Shown: positions 20,996 to 30,285, numbered from the stretch's first letter. The stretch is 64,000 nt of DNA from Pseudomonas hydrolytica (GCF_021495345.1 NZ_CP099397.1:620001-684000), one strand, 5' to 3'. Translations and numbers: made by a program. Notes: a model not told the origin generated them from the letters alone.

Positions 20996-22054
20996 TCAGC
21001 CGCGTTTCGCAAACGGGGCAAAGCCCAGCGCCAGCTCGCGGGTCAGCTCGGCGGCGGGCATGGGCCTGCTGCCGGCGACGTTCTGTCCGGCCCACAGCGG
21101 CGAGAAGTCGCCGCTGCCCTGGGCCTCGGCCGCCGCGCGCAGCGGCGCGATGGCCGCGGTGGCCAGAGGGAAGGCTGGCGCTCGTTCGCTCAGCGGCCCC
21201 AGCTCGCGCATCAGACGGTTGACGATGCCGCGCGCAGGGCGCCCGCTGAACAGGTTGGTCAACGCCGTATGGCGCGCCGCCGGGCTTTGCAGGGCGGCGC
21301 GGTGGATGGCGCTGGTGCTGGCCTCCGGGCACAGCAGGTAGGCGCTGCCGACCTGCACCCCGGCAGCGCCGAGGGCCATGGCCGCGGCTACGCCGCGGGC
21401 GTCGGCGATGCCGCCGGCGGCGATCACCGGCACCGACAGCGCATCGACCAGTTGCGGCAACAGGGCGAAGAGGCCGAGCTGGCGGCTCAGGTCGAAATCG
21501 AGAAAGTGTCCGCGATGGCCGCCGGCTTCCAGGCCCTGGGCGATCACCGCATCGACGCCTTGCGCCTGCAGCCACAGCGCCTCGTTCAGGGTGGTGGCGC
21601 TGGAGAGGATCTTCGCCCCGCTGCGCCGGACTCGCTCCAGCAGATCCGGCTGCGGCAGGCCGAAGTGGAAGCTGACCACCGCCGGGCGAAATTCCTCCAC
21701 CAGCGCGGCCGCTTCGGCGTTGAACGGCAGACGTCGGGGCCCGACGACAACGCTCGCCGGGTCTACGCCCAGTTCGTCATAGTAGGGCGCCAGCGCTTCA
21801 CGCCACCCAGCCTCGCGGGCCGCGTCCGGCTCGGGCGGCACATGGCTGAAGAAGTTGAGGTTGAACGGCCGCTCGGTCAGCTCGCGCATCGCCTGCAGCT
21901 CCTGGCGCAGGGCGGCCGGCGTGAGCATGGCGCAGGGAATCGAGCCGAGGCCACCGGCCTGGCACACGGCGGCGGCCAGGCGATGATCCTGCGAGCCGGC
22001 CATCGGCGCCTGGATCAGGGGCAGGTCAGTGCCGAGCAGGGCGGTGAGAGACAT
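20996..22054 (-). CDS. Nitronate monooxygenase-family FMN enzyme
   Basis: A 352-aa TIM-barrel flavoenzyme. Class I nitronate monooxygenase marks are QAPMAGSQDHRLAAAV at the N-terminus, GLEAGGHRGHF with the putative catalytic His near residue 180, and AAGGIAD plus GAAGVQVGSAYL for phosphate/FMN binding. It would oxidise propionate 3-nitronate or similar nitronates, or act as an NADH:quinone reductase as PA1024 does. I chose the ATG at 22054 (TGGAG upstream) over the one at 22075. Its start overlaps the end of the MFS gene by 29 bp, so the two are translationally linked. Confidence 0.88.
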   Translation of the reverse strand: MSLTALLGTDLPLIQAPMAGSQDHRLAAAVCQAGGLGSIPCAMLTPAALRQELQAMRELTERPFNLNFFSHVPPEPDAAREAGWREALAPYYDELGVDPASVVVGPRRLPFNAEAAALVEEFRPAVVSFHFGLPQPDLLERVRRSGAKILSSATTLNEALWLQAQGVDAVIAQGLEAGGHRGHFLDFDLSRQLGLFALLPQLVDALSVPVIAAGGIADARGVAAAMALGAAGVQVGSAYLLCPEASTSAIHRAALQSPAARHTALTNLFSGRPARGIVNRLMRELGPLSERAPAFPLATAAIAPLRAAAEAQGSGDFSPLWAGQNVAGSRPMPAAELTRELALGFAPFAKRG

Positions 22055-23234
22055 GGGGTGGCTCCATTTCAGCATGGGATCGTGGTTCGGACACCTGCCA
22101 GGCCCACAGGACGGCCCAGAGCAATGCTGCGGTACCGATAAGGAAGCTGCTCGTGAGGCTATGGCCAGCGGCAGTCCAGTGTTGCACCAGCCAGGGGCCG
22201 AGCAACTGGCTGCCGCTGTACAGACTGATCAGCAGGGCGGCCAGGCGCAAGCCCTGGTCCGGGTTGAGGGCGCGGGCCAGGCGCTGGGTCAGCAATACGG
22301 TGCCGAGGAAGGTCCCGCCGACCAGCAGGGCGCAGGTCATGACGCCAAAGGGGCCGGGCAGCAGGATCGGCATCGTCACGCCGAGCAGTTGCAGCAGGTA
22401 GTTGGCCAGCAGGGCCCGACGATCGCCCAGCCAGGCGCCGGCACGATTCCACAGCGTCGCCGAGAGCAGGCAGGCGAGCGCCGTCCACCACCAGTTGCCG
22501 ACCAGTAGCGGATGACCGGCGGGCAGCTGTTCGCGGGCCATGGCCGGCAGAAAGGTCAGTGGCAGGATGTAACCCAGGCCCGCCCCTAGATAGGCCATCA
22601 GCAACGCCAGGTTGTGGCTGCCGAACAATGCGCCACGGGCGGTCGCGGGTGGCTTGTCGGGCAGATCCCGCGCCAGGCGCCGCAGCATCGGAGCGCAAAG
22701 CAGCGCCAGGGGCAGGGCGCACAGCGCGATCGGCAGCCAGCGCATCGGCCCCTGCCATGGGGTGATGGCCACCAGCAGGCCGCACAGCAACATGCCGCCA
22801 CCCAAGCCCAGATAGACCAGACCGCTCAGCGCCGTGGCCTGGCGCAGGGCAAGCCACTCCAGCACCAGGGCCGGGGCCAGCACGAAGACCACGCCGTTGC
22901 TGACGCCGTTGGCCAGGCGCAGGACGGCCAGCAGGTCGACGTCGTGGGTGAACACCTGGGCCAGGGTCAGGCCGGCATTGACCAGCAAGGCAGCCGGCAA
23001 GCCCTGGCGTAGGCCGCGCGGGTTGGCCATGAACAGCGCGAGCAGGGCGCCAAGCAGATAGCCGAGATAATTCCAGGTCGCCAACTGGGCGCCTTGGGCC
23101 AGATCGAACAGGCCGTCGTCGAGCAGCAGTGGCAGCAAGGGGGTGAAGGCGAAACGGCCCAGTGCGTGAACGACCACCAGCGCCAGTGCGGCGGCGAGCA
23201 GGGCAGTGAGGTGGGCACGGTCGAGTCTGGGCAT
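22026..23234 (-). CDS. MFS transporter, YbfB/YjiJ family
   Basis: A 402-aa inner-membrane protein with about twelve hydrophobic helices. The N-terminal VHALGRFAFTPLLPLLL and the LGYLLGALLALF segment are typical of YbfB/YjiJ permeases. The ATG at 23234 has GGAGG 5-6 bases upstream; 39 further in-frame codons would run into the regulatory region and are rejected. It overlaps the downstream nitronate monooxygenase gene and is divergent from a LysR regulator. It may export or import the substrate of that enzyme. Confidence 0.87.
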   Translation of the reverse strand: MPRLDRAHLTALLAAALALVVVHALGRFAFTPLLPLLLDDGLFDLAQGAQLATWNYLGYLLGALLALFMANPRGLRQGLPAALLVNAGLTLAQVFTHDVDLLAVLRLANGVSNGVVFVLAPALVLEWLALRQATALSGLVYLGLGGGMLLCGLLVAITPWQGPMRWLPIALCALPLALLCAPMLRRLARDLPDKPPATARGALFGSHNLALLMAYLGAGLGYILPLTFLPAMAREQLPAGHPLLVGNWWWTALACLLSATLWNRAGAWLGDRRALLANYLLQLLGVTMPILLPGPFGVMTCALLVGGTFLGTVLLTQRLARALNPDQGLRLAALLISLYSGSQLLGPWLVQHWTAAGHSLTSSFLIGTAALLWAVLWAWQVSEPRSHAEMEPPHVSHRPARH

Positions 23235-23286
23235 GGGGGCCTCCGGTCGTGCTGCCCACCTTAGCCATTGTCGTTGCTTGATGGTT

Positions 23287-23315
23287 AGTGAAAAATATTG
23301 CGGTCTATTTTCACT
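23287..23315. promoter_or_regulatory. Inverted repeat in the MFS/LysR divergent region
   Basis: Arms AGTGAAAA (23287-23294) and TTTTCACT (23308-23315) form a perfect 8-bp inverted repeat around 13 bases, AT-rich against a GC-rich background. A second small dyad, TCAC-TTTTG-GTGA, overlaps its right arm. Position and size fit a LysR-type operator that controls both the regulator and the MFS/monooxygenase pair. Confidence 0.6.
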
Positions 23316-23328
23316 TTTGGTGAATGTC

Positions 23329-24198
23329 ATGGATGCCTGGCAACGACTCAATCCGCAGCTGCTGCGTTATTTTCTCGCCGTGGCTCGGGAGGGCTCGCTG
23401 AGCGCCGCCGGCGTGCGCCTGCACTGCGTGCCGTCGAACGTCTCGGCGCGTCTTCGGCAATTGGAGCAGCAACTGGACATCCGGCTTTTTCAGCGTCAGG
23501 GGCAGCGTCTGCGAGTGACTGCGGCCGGCGAACGCCTGTTGCCCCATGCCGAGCATCTGGAGCAGCTTTGCCAGATGGCCTGGCGCAGCGTGCAGGAAGA
23601 TATCTGGAGCGGCGATCTGCGTCTGGGGTCGATGGAAACCACCGCCGCGGTGCGTTTGCCTGAGCTGCTGGCGGCTTTCCACCAGCGGGCTCCGCGAGTG
23701 AACCTGCAGCTCAGCACCGGGCCGAGCCGGCGACTGGTCGAGGGGGTGTTGTCAGGAGAACTGGACGGCGGATTGATCGGCGGGCCGTTCGAGCATCCTC
23801 AGCTCGACTGCCTGCCCATCTGGCAGGAGGAACTGATGCTGGTGCTGCCGCCCGAGCAGGATGGCACCCAACTGGAGAGTCGACCGCAGACTCTGCTGGG
23901 TTTCCCCGATGGGTGCCATTACCGCGAGCGCCTTGAGCGCTGGGCCGTCAGTCGTGGTTTGCAGGTGGCGGCGCGGCAGAGCTATGGCTCCATCGACGCG
24001 ATCTTTGCCGGCATTGCTGCCGGCATGGGGATCGGCCTGTTGCCACGCAGCCTGCTCGACAGTCACCCGCGTGTGCATCTGGTGCACTACCAGGCCATCG
24101 CCCCGGAACTTGGTGCGACCAGCACGCTGCTGGTACGCCGCCGCGATGCCGCTGAGCATCCGCCGTTGGCCTTGCTGCTGGAGCTGATGCGCGCGTAA
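23329..24198 (+). CDS. LysR-family transcriptional regulator
   Basis: 289 aa. Residues about 8-65 are the winged helix-turn-helix (LLRYFLAVAREGSLSAAG...SNVSARLRQLEQQL), followed by a periplasmic-binding-protein-like effector domain. The start at 23329 (MDAWQRLNPQLL) is preceded by GGTGA. Longer in-frame starts up to 23206 would overlap the divergent MFS gene. It is divergent from the MFS/nitronate monooxygenase pair with a 94-bp spacer holding a palindrome, so those genes are the likely targets. The inducer is unknown. Confidence 0.9.
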   Translation: MDAWQRLNPQLLRYFLAVAREGSLSAAGVRLHCVPSNVSARLRQLEQQLDIRLFQRQGQRLRVTAAGERLLPHAEHLEQLCQMAWRSVQEDIWSGDLRLGSMETTAAVRLPELLAAFHQRAPRVNLQLSTGPSRRLVEGVLSGELDGGLIGGPFEHPQLDCLPIWQEELMLVLPPEQDGTQLESRPQTLLGFPDGCHYRERLERWAVSRGLQVAARQSYGSIDAIFAGIAAGMGIGLLPRSLLDSHPRVHLVHYQAIAPELGATSTLLVRRRDAAEHPPLALLLELMRA

Positions 24199-24242
24199 AG
24201 CCCTTCCAACGGGTAAACTTGGCGACCGCTTCGGAGACCTCC

Positions 24243-25091
24243 ATGAACTACCGCCACGCCTTCCATGCCGGCAATCACGCCGACGTGCTCAAGCACCTGG
24301 TGCTGACCCGCCTGCTCGCCCTGCTGTCGCGCAAGGAGGCGCCCTTTGCCTACCTCGACAGCCATGCCGGGCTCGGCCTGTACGATCTGCAGGGCGATGC
24401 CGCCAGCCGTACCGGCGAGTACCTGGAGGGCATCGGCCGCCTATGGCAGGCCACGCAGCTGCCGGATGCGGTGGAAGCCTATCTGGAGGTGGTGCGGGCG
24501 ATGAACCCGGATGGCGAGCTGCGCTACTACCCCGGTTCGCCGGAGCTGGCGCGCCTGCTCAGCCGTGAGCAGGATCGTCTGCAGCTCAACGAGAAGCACC
24601 CCGAGGATGGCCGCCTGCTCAAGGACAATATGCGTGGCGACCGTCGCGTAGCCGTGCATCTGGGCGAGGGCTGGCTGGTGCCGCGGGCGCTGATGCCGAC
24701 CCGCGAGAAGCGCGTGCTGCTGCTGATCGATCCGCCCTTCGAAAAGACCGACGAGCTGCAGCGCTGTGTCGAGGCCTTGAACGAAGCGCACGGACGCATG
24801 CGTCAGGCCATCGTCGCGATCTGGTACCCGATCAAGGACGAGCGCCAGCTGGCGCGCTTCTACCGCGATCTGCAAAAGAGCGCCGCGCCCAAGCTGCTGC
24901 GTGCCGAACTTTACGTGCATGCCCCCGACGACGCCACGCGCCTGACCGGTTCGGGTCTGGTGCTCAGCAATCCGCCATGGGGCCTGGAGGACGAGCTCAA
25001 GCAGCTGCTGCCCTGGCTGGCCGACGCGCTCGGGCAGAGCCAGGGTGGCTGGCGCCTGGATTGGCTGATCGAGGAAAAGTCGGCCGGCTGA
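24243..25091 (+). CDS. rlmJ: 23S rRNA (adenine-2030 N6)-methyltransferase
   Basis: 282 aa (E. coli 280). The N-terminus MNYRHAFHAGNHADVLKH is the family signature. The N6-adenine methyltransferase catalytic motif DPPF is at residues about 163-166 (LLLIDPPFE). It methylates A2030 of 23S rRNA with S-adenosylmethionine. The ATG at 24243 is chosen over one eight codons upstream because it gives the conserved start, with GGAG about 6 bases before. The gene is 44 bp after lysR and convergent with the HD-GYP gene. Confidence 0.95.
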   Translation: MNYRHAFHAGNHADVLKHLVLTRLLALLSRKEAPFAYLDSHAGLGLYDLQGDAASRTGEYLEGIGRLWQATQLPDAVEAYLEVVRAMNPDGELRYYPGSPELARLLSREQDRLQLNEKHPEDGRLLKDNMRGDRRVAVHLGEGWLVPRALMPTREKRVLLLIDPPFEKTDELQRCVEALNEAHGRMRQAIVAIWYPIKDERQLARFYRDLQKSAAPKLLRAELYVHAPDDATRLTGSGLVLSNPPWGLEDELKQLLPWLADALGQSQGGWRLDWLIEEKSAG

Positions 25092-25102
25092 GCGAGCGGG
25101 CC

Positions 25103-25119
25103 GGTGCGCATGGCGCACC
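25103..25119. repeat. Dispersed 17-bp palindrome, copy 3
   Basis: A perfect palindrome GGTGCGC-ATG-GCGCACC in the short space between the convergent rlmJ and HD-GYP genes. It could also act as a stem for 3' ends. Confidence 0.65.
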
Positions 25120-25170
25120 CCACGGCCACGCAGGCGTCACCTGGAGACGAAGTCGTCGCCGACGGGCCGC

Positions 25171-26424
25171 TCAAGCCGGCTTGTGGTTGGGTTCGATGTG
25201 ATAACTCAGGTTGCGCCGCGGGCTGAGGTACTCCAGCACCTCCAGCGGTAGCTGCGCCGGTCGCAGGCTGCGAGCGATGGCCAGCTTCGGCTCCTGCGCG
25301 AGGTCGAGGATCAGGGCTTCCTCCTTGGCTACCTCGGCGTCGTAGACAATCAGCGTGGGCTTGAGCGCCTGGCTCGGGTTCATGCCCAGCACCAGCGCAT
25401 AGCGCTCATCCTCCAGCTGTACCAGGCTGCCCGGCGGGTAGATGCCCATGACCCGGATGAAGGCCTTCAGCGCCACCTCGTCGAAGCGCTCGCGCTGCTG
25501 CTTGAACATCAGCGCCAGGGCTTCGTGCGGGCTCAGCGCCTGGCGCGGGTCGAGCGGGTTGCACAGGTTGTCGAAGTGATTGGTGATGGCCACCAGGCGG
25601 CTCAGCCGGCCGATAGCGGCTTCGCGCAAACCGCGCGGGTAGCCACTGCCGTCGCAATGCTCGTGGTGCTCGTGGATGATGCGCAGCACCTCGTCGTCGA
25701 GCATCAGCTTCTGCCCCATGCGCAGGCCGAAGTCGCTGTGCATCTGCAGCAGTTGCTGCTCCGGGCGGGTCAGCGGCTCCGCCTTGAGCAGCACCTTGCT
25801 CGGTACTTCCAGCTTGCCGATATCGTGCAGCAGGGCGCCGAGCCCCAGGCTGTGGCAGGCCTCGCTGTCGAGGCCGAGCTGGCGCCCGAGCAGCAGGGAC
25901 AGCACGGTGACGTTGAGGGCATGGAAGTAGCTGTCCTCGGCGGCCTTGCCGGTAATGCCGTGCAGCACCACGCCGGGTGCGCCGAGCAGCGTCTCGACCA
26001 TCGCGCCGACGATGACGCCGGCCTGGCGCATGGCATCTTCGGGGCGGCTGCGCAGCGTCTGGTTGAGGGTCTTGATGCGCTGACTGGCCTCGATGAAGCG
26101 GCGATCCACATCAGCCAGACGCGTACGCAGCTGGCGCAGCCTCTCGGCGCGCTGTTGGCGCTCCTGGCTTTGCGGGTCCACGGTCGGTTCGGCAGGCGCT
26201 GGCGGTGGCGTGCTTTCGGCCTGGGCCAGGGGCGGACAATCGCTGCGTGCCGGGTCGTAGCGCAGCTGCTTGAGCTTGAGCGCGCGCAGGGCGCTGATCT
26301 GCGCCTCGTCCTTGATCTTGAAGCTGCTGAAGGCGAAATCGTGCTCCCACCAACTCAGGTCCAGGTGAACGTAAAGACCGATGCACAGCTGCTCGGGGGA
26401 GATGTAAGGAGTGTGGGCGGGCAT
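25171..26424 (-). CDS. HD-GYP cyclic-di-GMP phosphodiesterase with DUF3391
   Basis: A 417-aa cytoplasmic protein. The N-terminal DUF3391 (about residues 1-130, ISPEQLCIGLYVHLDLSWWEH) is followed by an HD-GYP domain with intact metal and signature residues: HDIGK near 199 and HCDGSGYPRGL near 256-266. Such enzymes hydrolyse c-di-GMP to GMP/pGpG and often promote motility. There is no membrane segment. The ATG at 26424 has only a weak ribosome site. Its neighbours are a YjfB-like motility-type small protein, msrA and a second c-di-GMP protein on the same strand. Confidence 0.92.
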   Translation of the reverse strand: MPAHTPYISPEQLCIGLYVHLDLSWWEHDFAFSSFKIKDEAQISALRALKLKQLRYDPARSDCPPLAQAESTPPPAPAEPTVDPQSQERQQRAERLRQLRTRLADVDRRFIEASQRIKTLNQTLRSRPEDAMRQAGVIVGAMVETLLGAPGVVLHGITGKAAEDSYFHALNVTVLSLLLGRQLGLDSEACHSLGLGALLHDIGKLEVPSKVLLKAEPLTRPEQQLLQMHSDFGLRMGQKLMLDDEVLRIIHEHHEHCDGSGYPRGLREAAIGRLSRLVAITNHFDNLCNPLDPRQALSPHEALALMFKQQRERFDEVALKAFIRVMGIYPPGSLVQLEDERYALVLGMNPSQALKPTLIVYDAEVAKEEALILDLAQEPKLAIARSLRPAQLPLEVLEYLSPRRNLSYHIEPNHKPA

Positions 26425-26507
26425 GCCGTGCTCGCAGGCTGGTGGCTATCTGCCCGCAGTTTAGTCCGCCACGTGGTCGCCGGGCAGCCTTTCTTCCGCT
26501 GGGACGG

Positions 26508-26705
26508 TCAGGCCATCACGTCGATGTGATTGCCCAGATGTGGCGGATTGCTAGGCGCGCTGGCCGGTGCCGCCGACTGCACCAGGCCGGTGATGTTGGC
26601 GGCCTGCAGCTCCAGGGTCTTGCGCAGCAGCAGGAGCGACATCTGCGCAGAGATCTGCGCCGATGCCTGACTGGATACCTGGCTGGCGATGCTGCTCAGT
26701 TCCAC
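26508..26705 (-). CDS. YjfB-like putative motility small protein
   Basis: A 65-aa protein with a Ser/Ala/Gln-rich helix (residues 3-45, SSIASQVSSQASAQISAQMS...LRKTLELQAANITGLV) and a Pro-rich tail. The pattern fits the YjfB family (named a putative motility protein in Bacillus; function unproven). The start is GTG, 10 bp after the msrA stop, so translation may depend on ribosomes finishing msrA. No good ATG exists in frame. Confidence 0.7.
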   Translation of the reverse strand: MELSSIASQVSSQASAQISAQMSLLLLRKTLELQAANITGLVQSAAPASAPSNPPHLGNHIDVMA

Positions 26706-26715
26706 GATGGCTTAC

Positions 26716-27375
26716 TCATGCTGCGGGCTCAGGGGGTAGGCATACGCCTGTTCCGCCCAGGCCGCAATAGCCGCCCGGATTCTTCGCCAGGTACTGCTGG
26801 TGATAGGTTTCGGCGTAGTAGAAGGTCGGCGCTTCGCGAATCTCGGTGGTGATGCTGCCCAGGCCGGCCTTGTCCAGCTCTGCCTGGAAGCGCGCCTGGC
26901 TGGCCAGGGCGGCCTCCAGCTGGGCGTGGTCCTGGCAATAGATGGCCGAACGGTACTGGGTGCCCTGGTCGTTGCCCTGGCGCATGCCCTGGGTCGGGTT
27001 GTGCGCCTCCCAGAACACCTTGAGCAGCGCGTCGAAGCTGGTCTGCTGCGGATCGAACACCACCAGCACCACTTCGGTATGCCCGGTCAGGCCGGAGCAG
27101 ACCTCCTCGTAGGTGGGGTTGGGGGTAAAGCCGCCGGCGTAGCCCACCGCCGTGCTGAACACGCCCGGCTGCTGCCAGAAGCGCCGTTCCGCGCCCCAGA
27201 AGCAGCCGAGGCCGAATACCGCCTGCTGCATCTGCGCCGGGAAGGGCGGCTTGATCGGATTGCCGTTGACATGGTGCTGCTGCGCCACGGGCAGGGGCTC
27301 GGCGCGGCCGGGCAGCGCCTGCTCGGCGGTCGGCAGGGCGAGCTTGTGGGCAAGAATCTGGGAACGCAGAACCAT
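26716..27375 (-). CDS. msrA: Peptide methionine-S-sulfoxide reductase A
   Basis: 219 aa. It reduces the S-epimer of methionine sulfoxide in proteins with thioredoxin. The catalytic motif GCFWGAE is near residues 57-63, and the recycling cysteines lie in the C-terminal [15 protein letters not shown]. The N-terminal extension (about 50 aa, IKPPFP...) is the long MsrA form, as in E. coli. The ATG has AGGAGA seven bases upstream. A yjfB-like gene follows 10 bp later. The dipA-like gene ends 51 bp upstream of the start, so it may be read through from there. Confidence 0.97.
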   Translation of the reverse strand: MVLRSQILAHKLALPTAEQALPGRAEPLPVAQQHHVNGNPIKPPFPAQMQQAVFGLGCFWGAERRFWQQPGVFSTAVGYAGGFTPNPTYEEVCSGLTGHTEVVLVVFDPQQTSFDALLKVFWEAHNPTQGMRQGNDQGTQYRSAIYCQDHAQLEAALASQARFQAELDKAGLGSITTEIREAPTFYYAETYHQQYLAKNPGGYCGLGGTGVCLPPEPAA

Positions 27376-27426
27376 GGCGGTCTCCTGAACTATGGGCAGC
27401 TAATGGACCATCGGCCGTGCGGGATG

Positions 27427-30150
27427 TTACGTCCGCTGGTCGGCCGGGTGGTGGCTCTCGCCCTGTGGGCGGCACGGGTAGCGGCGCAGGCTGTCGATCA
27501 GCTCGCGGCCGGGAATGGGTTTGTCGAACAGATAGCCCTGGCCGACATCGCATTTCTGGCGGCGCAGGAAGCCGAGCTGGGCGCCGGTCTCGATGCCTTC
27601 GGCGACCACCTTGAGCTTGAGATTGTGGGCCATGGCGATCACCGCCGAGGTGATTTCCATGTCGTCCTGGTTGTCGGGGATGTCCTTGATGAAGCTGCGA
27701 TCGATCTTGATCACGTCGATGGGAAACTTCTTCAGGTAGCTGAGCGAGGAGTAGCCGGTACCGAAGTCGTCCATCGCCAGGGTCAGGCCCAGGCTCTTGA
27801 GACGGCCGAGCTGGTGGCGAGTGTCTTCGGTGGCCTCCAGCAGCAGGCTCTCGGTCAGCTCCAGCTCCAGCAGCCGCGGGTCGAGCTGCTCCTCGTGCAG
27901 GATGGCGGCGATGGAGCCGACCAGGTCGGGGTCGGAGAACTGCTTGGGCGACAGGTTGATTGCCACCTGCAACTCGCCCAGGCCGATGGCGGCGATCTGC
28001 TTGCTCATGCGGCAGGCCTGGCGCACCACCCACTTGCCGATGGGGATGATCAGGCCGGTTTCCTCGGCGACGCTGATGAACTGGTCCGGGCGGATCATGC
28101 CCTTTTCCGGATGGTGCCAGCGCAGCAGCGCCTCCATGCCGAGCAACTGGCCGTTCTTCAGGCACAGCTTGGGTTGGTAGAACACCTCCAGCTCGCTCTG
28201 GGTCAGGGCGCGGCGCAGGTTGTTCTCGACGAACAGCTTGTAGTTGGCCTCGGCATTCAGCGCCTCGGTGAACAGCTGGACCTGGTGCTTACCGTTGGCC
28301 TTGGCCTTGTGCAGAGCCAGACCGGCGTGCTTCATCAGCGTCTGCGGGTCGTCGCCATGCTCCGGGGCCAGGGCCAGGCCGAGGGAGCCGGTGATGCTGA
28401 TCAGCTGATTGTCGACGAACAGCGGCTTGTCCAGGGTCTGCAGCACCTGATGAGCCACGCGCAGGCCGCAGTCCTGGTCGCAGCCGTCGAGCAGGATGGC
28501 GAACTCGTTGCTGGCGAAGCGCGCCAGGGTGCCTTTGGCGCCGAGGCTGTTGCGCAGGCGCCGGGCCAGGGCCGAGAGCAGCTTGTCGCCGGTCTGGTGG
28601 CCGAGGCTGTCATTGATGCGCTTGAAATTGTCGATGTCCACCAGCAGCAGACCGAGCGGCGGGCGCGGGCTATGGGCGAAGCGCTCCTCGAGGCTGCGGA
28701 TGAAGGCAGGGCGGTTGCCGAGGTTGGTCAGGTTGTCGGTGTAGGCCAGGCGCTCGATGCGCTGTTGGGCCAGCTTGGCCTCGGTGACATCTTCGTAGAT
28801 GCCGATGTAATGGGTCAGCTCGCCGTCGTCGCCATAGACCTTGGAGATCGACAGGTGGCCCCAGTAGGGCTCCAGATTCTTGCGCCGGCTGCGGAATTCG
28901 CCCTGCCAGCTGCTGTGCTCGGCGAGGCTGGAACGGGCATCGAACAGCAGATCGCTGAGATTGGCCAGGGCCGGCAGTTCGGACAGACGATGGCCGCAGA
29001 CCTCGTCGCTGCTGTACAGGGTGATCGCGGTGAAGCTGGGGTTGACGTACTCCACCCGGCCGTCGCGGTCGACCAGCAGAAAGGCGCTGGCGCTCTGTTC
29101 GACGGCGCGCTGGAACAGGTGCAGGGCGCTGGTGGCGTGGCGCTTCTGCTGATTGATCAGCACCTGGGCGAACTGATCGGCCAGCTCGCCGGCGAAGGCG
29201 ATCTCGTCGGCCTGCCAGGTGCGCGGGCCGCCAACGTGTTCCAGGCAGAGCACACCGACCACTTCGCCTTCGATGCGAATGCTGGCGTCGAGCATCGAGC
29301 AGATGCCCAGCGGCTGCAGGTAGCTGGCGGTCAGTTCGCAGGTACGCGGGTCGTGCTGGGCGTCATGGGCGTCGATGGCGCGGCCGCTGTGCAGCGCCTG
29401 CAGATACTGCGGGAAACTGCGCGCGTCTATCGAGGGCAGCTGTTCATGGCGGTCCAGATCGCGGCGGTACAGCGACACCGAGTCCAGATGGTGACTGCCC
29501 AGCTTCCAGATGCCGGCGCGCGCGACGCCGTAGACCTCGCAGGCGGCCTGGGTGATCAGTTCGGCCGCCTCCTGCTGCGGGTTGCTGGAGGCGTAGCGCT
29601 GGCGCGCCAGGCGCACGATCAACTGCTGCTGTGTGCGTGAGCGCGCCAGGTGCTGCAGGTGGTCATCCTGGGTGCGCTGGTACTGCTGCAGGGAACTGCG
29701 CAGTTGCTGGTTCTGCGTGTGCAGCTCCTGTTCGGTGGCGGCGTACCGATCGAGGCTTTCGTCCGCCACCAGCAGATAGCCGCGCAGCAATTGGCGGTTG
29801 CGCTGCTTGAACGGTTCGCCCACCTCCAGCAGCGTGAGGGCGCCCTGCGGCGTATGCAGGGTGTAACGCACCAGGTAGTGCGGACCTTGCAGCAGCTGCT
29901 GCTGGATGGCGTCGTGCAGGCGGTAGCGCGCCTCGGGTTCCATCAGGCTGGCGTAGGGAGCATCCACCAGCGCGCACAGATCGCTGGCGCTGATGCCCAG
30001 CTGGCGTTCGCAGGCCGGGTCGAGAAACAGCAGGGCCCAGCTTGGCTCGTTCAAGCGCTCGAAACGCAACATGCCGAGCCGCGAGGGCACTGGCAACTGC
30101 GTCACAACCTCGGCTGCCGAGCGGGTGCCGGCATCGGGATGGCTTTTCAT
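27427..30150 (-). CDS. dipA: DipA-like PAS/GAF/GGDEF/EAL phosphodiesterase
   Basis: A 907-aa cytoplasmic sensor enzyme. The order is an N-terminal PAS-like region, GAF (about 175-335), PAS (about 340-455), GGDEF (about 460-620) and EAL (about 645-885). The GGDEF signature is degenerate (ASNEF near residue 545), so cyclase activity is unlikely. The EAL motif is intact (EALLRW near 671), as are DDFGTGYSS and VVAEGIE. This matches P. aeruginosa DipA (PA5017), a phosphodiesterase that lowers c-di-GMP and is needed for biofilm dispersion. The ATG at 30150 is chosen over 30216; it has GGAAG 11 bases upstream. The symbol is given by similarity and position. Confidence 0.88.
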   Translation of the reverse strand: MKSHPDAGTRSAAEVVTQLPVPSRLGMLRFERLNEPSWALLFLDPACERQLGISASDLCALVDAPYASLMEPEARYRLHDAIQQQLLQGPHYLVRYTLHTPQGALTLLEVGEPFKQRNRQLLRGYLLVADESLDRYAATEQELHTQNQQLRSSLQQYQRTQDDHLQHLARSRTQQQLIVRLARQRYASSNPQQEAAELITQAACEVYGVARAGIWKLGSHHLDSVSLYRRDLDRHEQLPSIDARSFPQYLQALHSGRAIDAHDAQHDPRTCELTASYLQPLGICSMLDASIRIEGEVVGVLCLEHVGGPRTWQADEIAFAGELADQFAQVLINQQKRHATSALHLFQRAVEQSASAFLLVDRDGRVEYVNPSFTAITLYSSDEVCGHRLSELPALANLSDLLFDARSSLAEHSSWQGEFRSRRKNLEPYWGHLSISKVYGDDGELTHYIGIYEDVTEAKLAQQRIERLAYTDNLTNLGNRPAFIRSLEERFAHSPRPPLGLLLVDIDNFKRINDSLGHQTGDKLLSALARRLRNSLGAKGTLARFASNEFAILLDGCDQDCGLRVAHQVLQTLDKPLFVDNQLISITGSLGLALAPEHGDDPQTLMKHAGLALHKAKANGKHQVQLFTEALNAEANYKLFVENNLRRALTQSELEVFYQPKLCLKNGQLLGMEALLRWHHPEKGMIRPDQFISVAEETGLIIPIGKWVVRQACRMSKQIAAIGLGELQVAINLSPKQFSDPDLVGSIAAILHEEQLDPRLLELELTESLLLEATEDTRHQLGRLKSLGLTLAMDDFGTGYSSLSYLKKFPIDVIKIDRSFIKDIPDNQDDMEITSAVIAMAHNLKLKVVAEGIETGAQLGFLRRQKCDVGQGYLFDKPIPGRELIDSLRRYPCRPQGESHHPADQRT

Positions 30151-30285
30151 TGGGCGTTGGGCTTCCAGTATGCTGACCAGGCGAGGCTTCCGTTCTCGGT
30201 ACAGGGCCGCTGCCAAGGGGGCAGCGGCATGGACGGAGGCTAGGGCTCAGGCCTACTTCACTATAGCGTTCGGCAAGGGTGCATG

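Noticed and set aside
26800..29640. A 946-codon open frame opposite msrA and the dipA-like gene
   Set aside because: The minus-strand genes have clear catalytic motifs; the product here has none and is the typical low-complexity complement.
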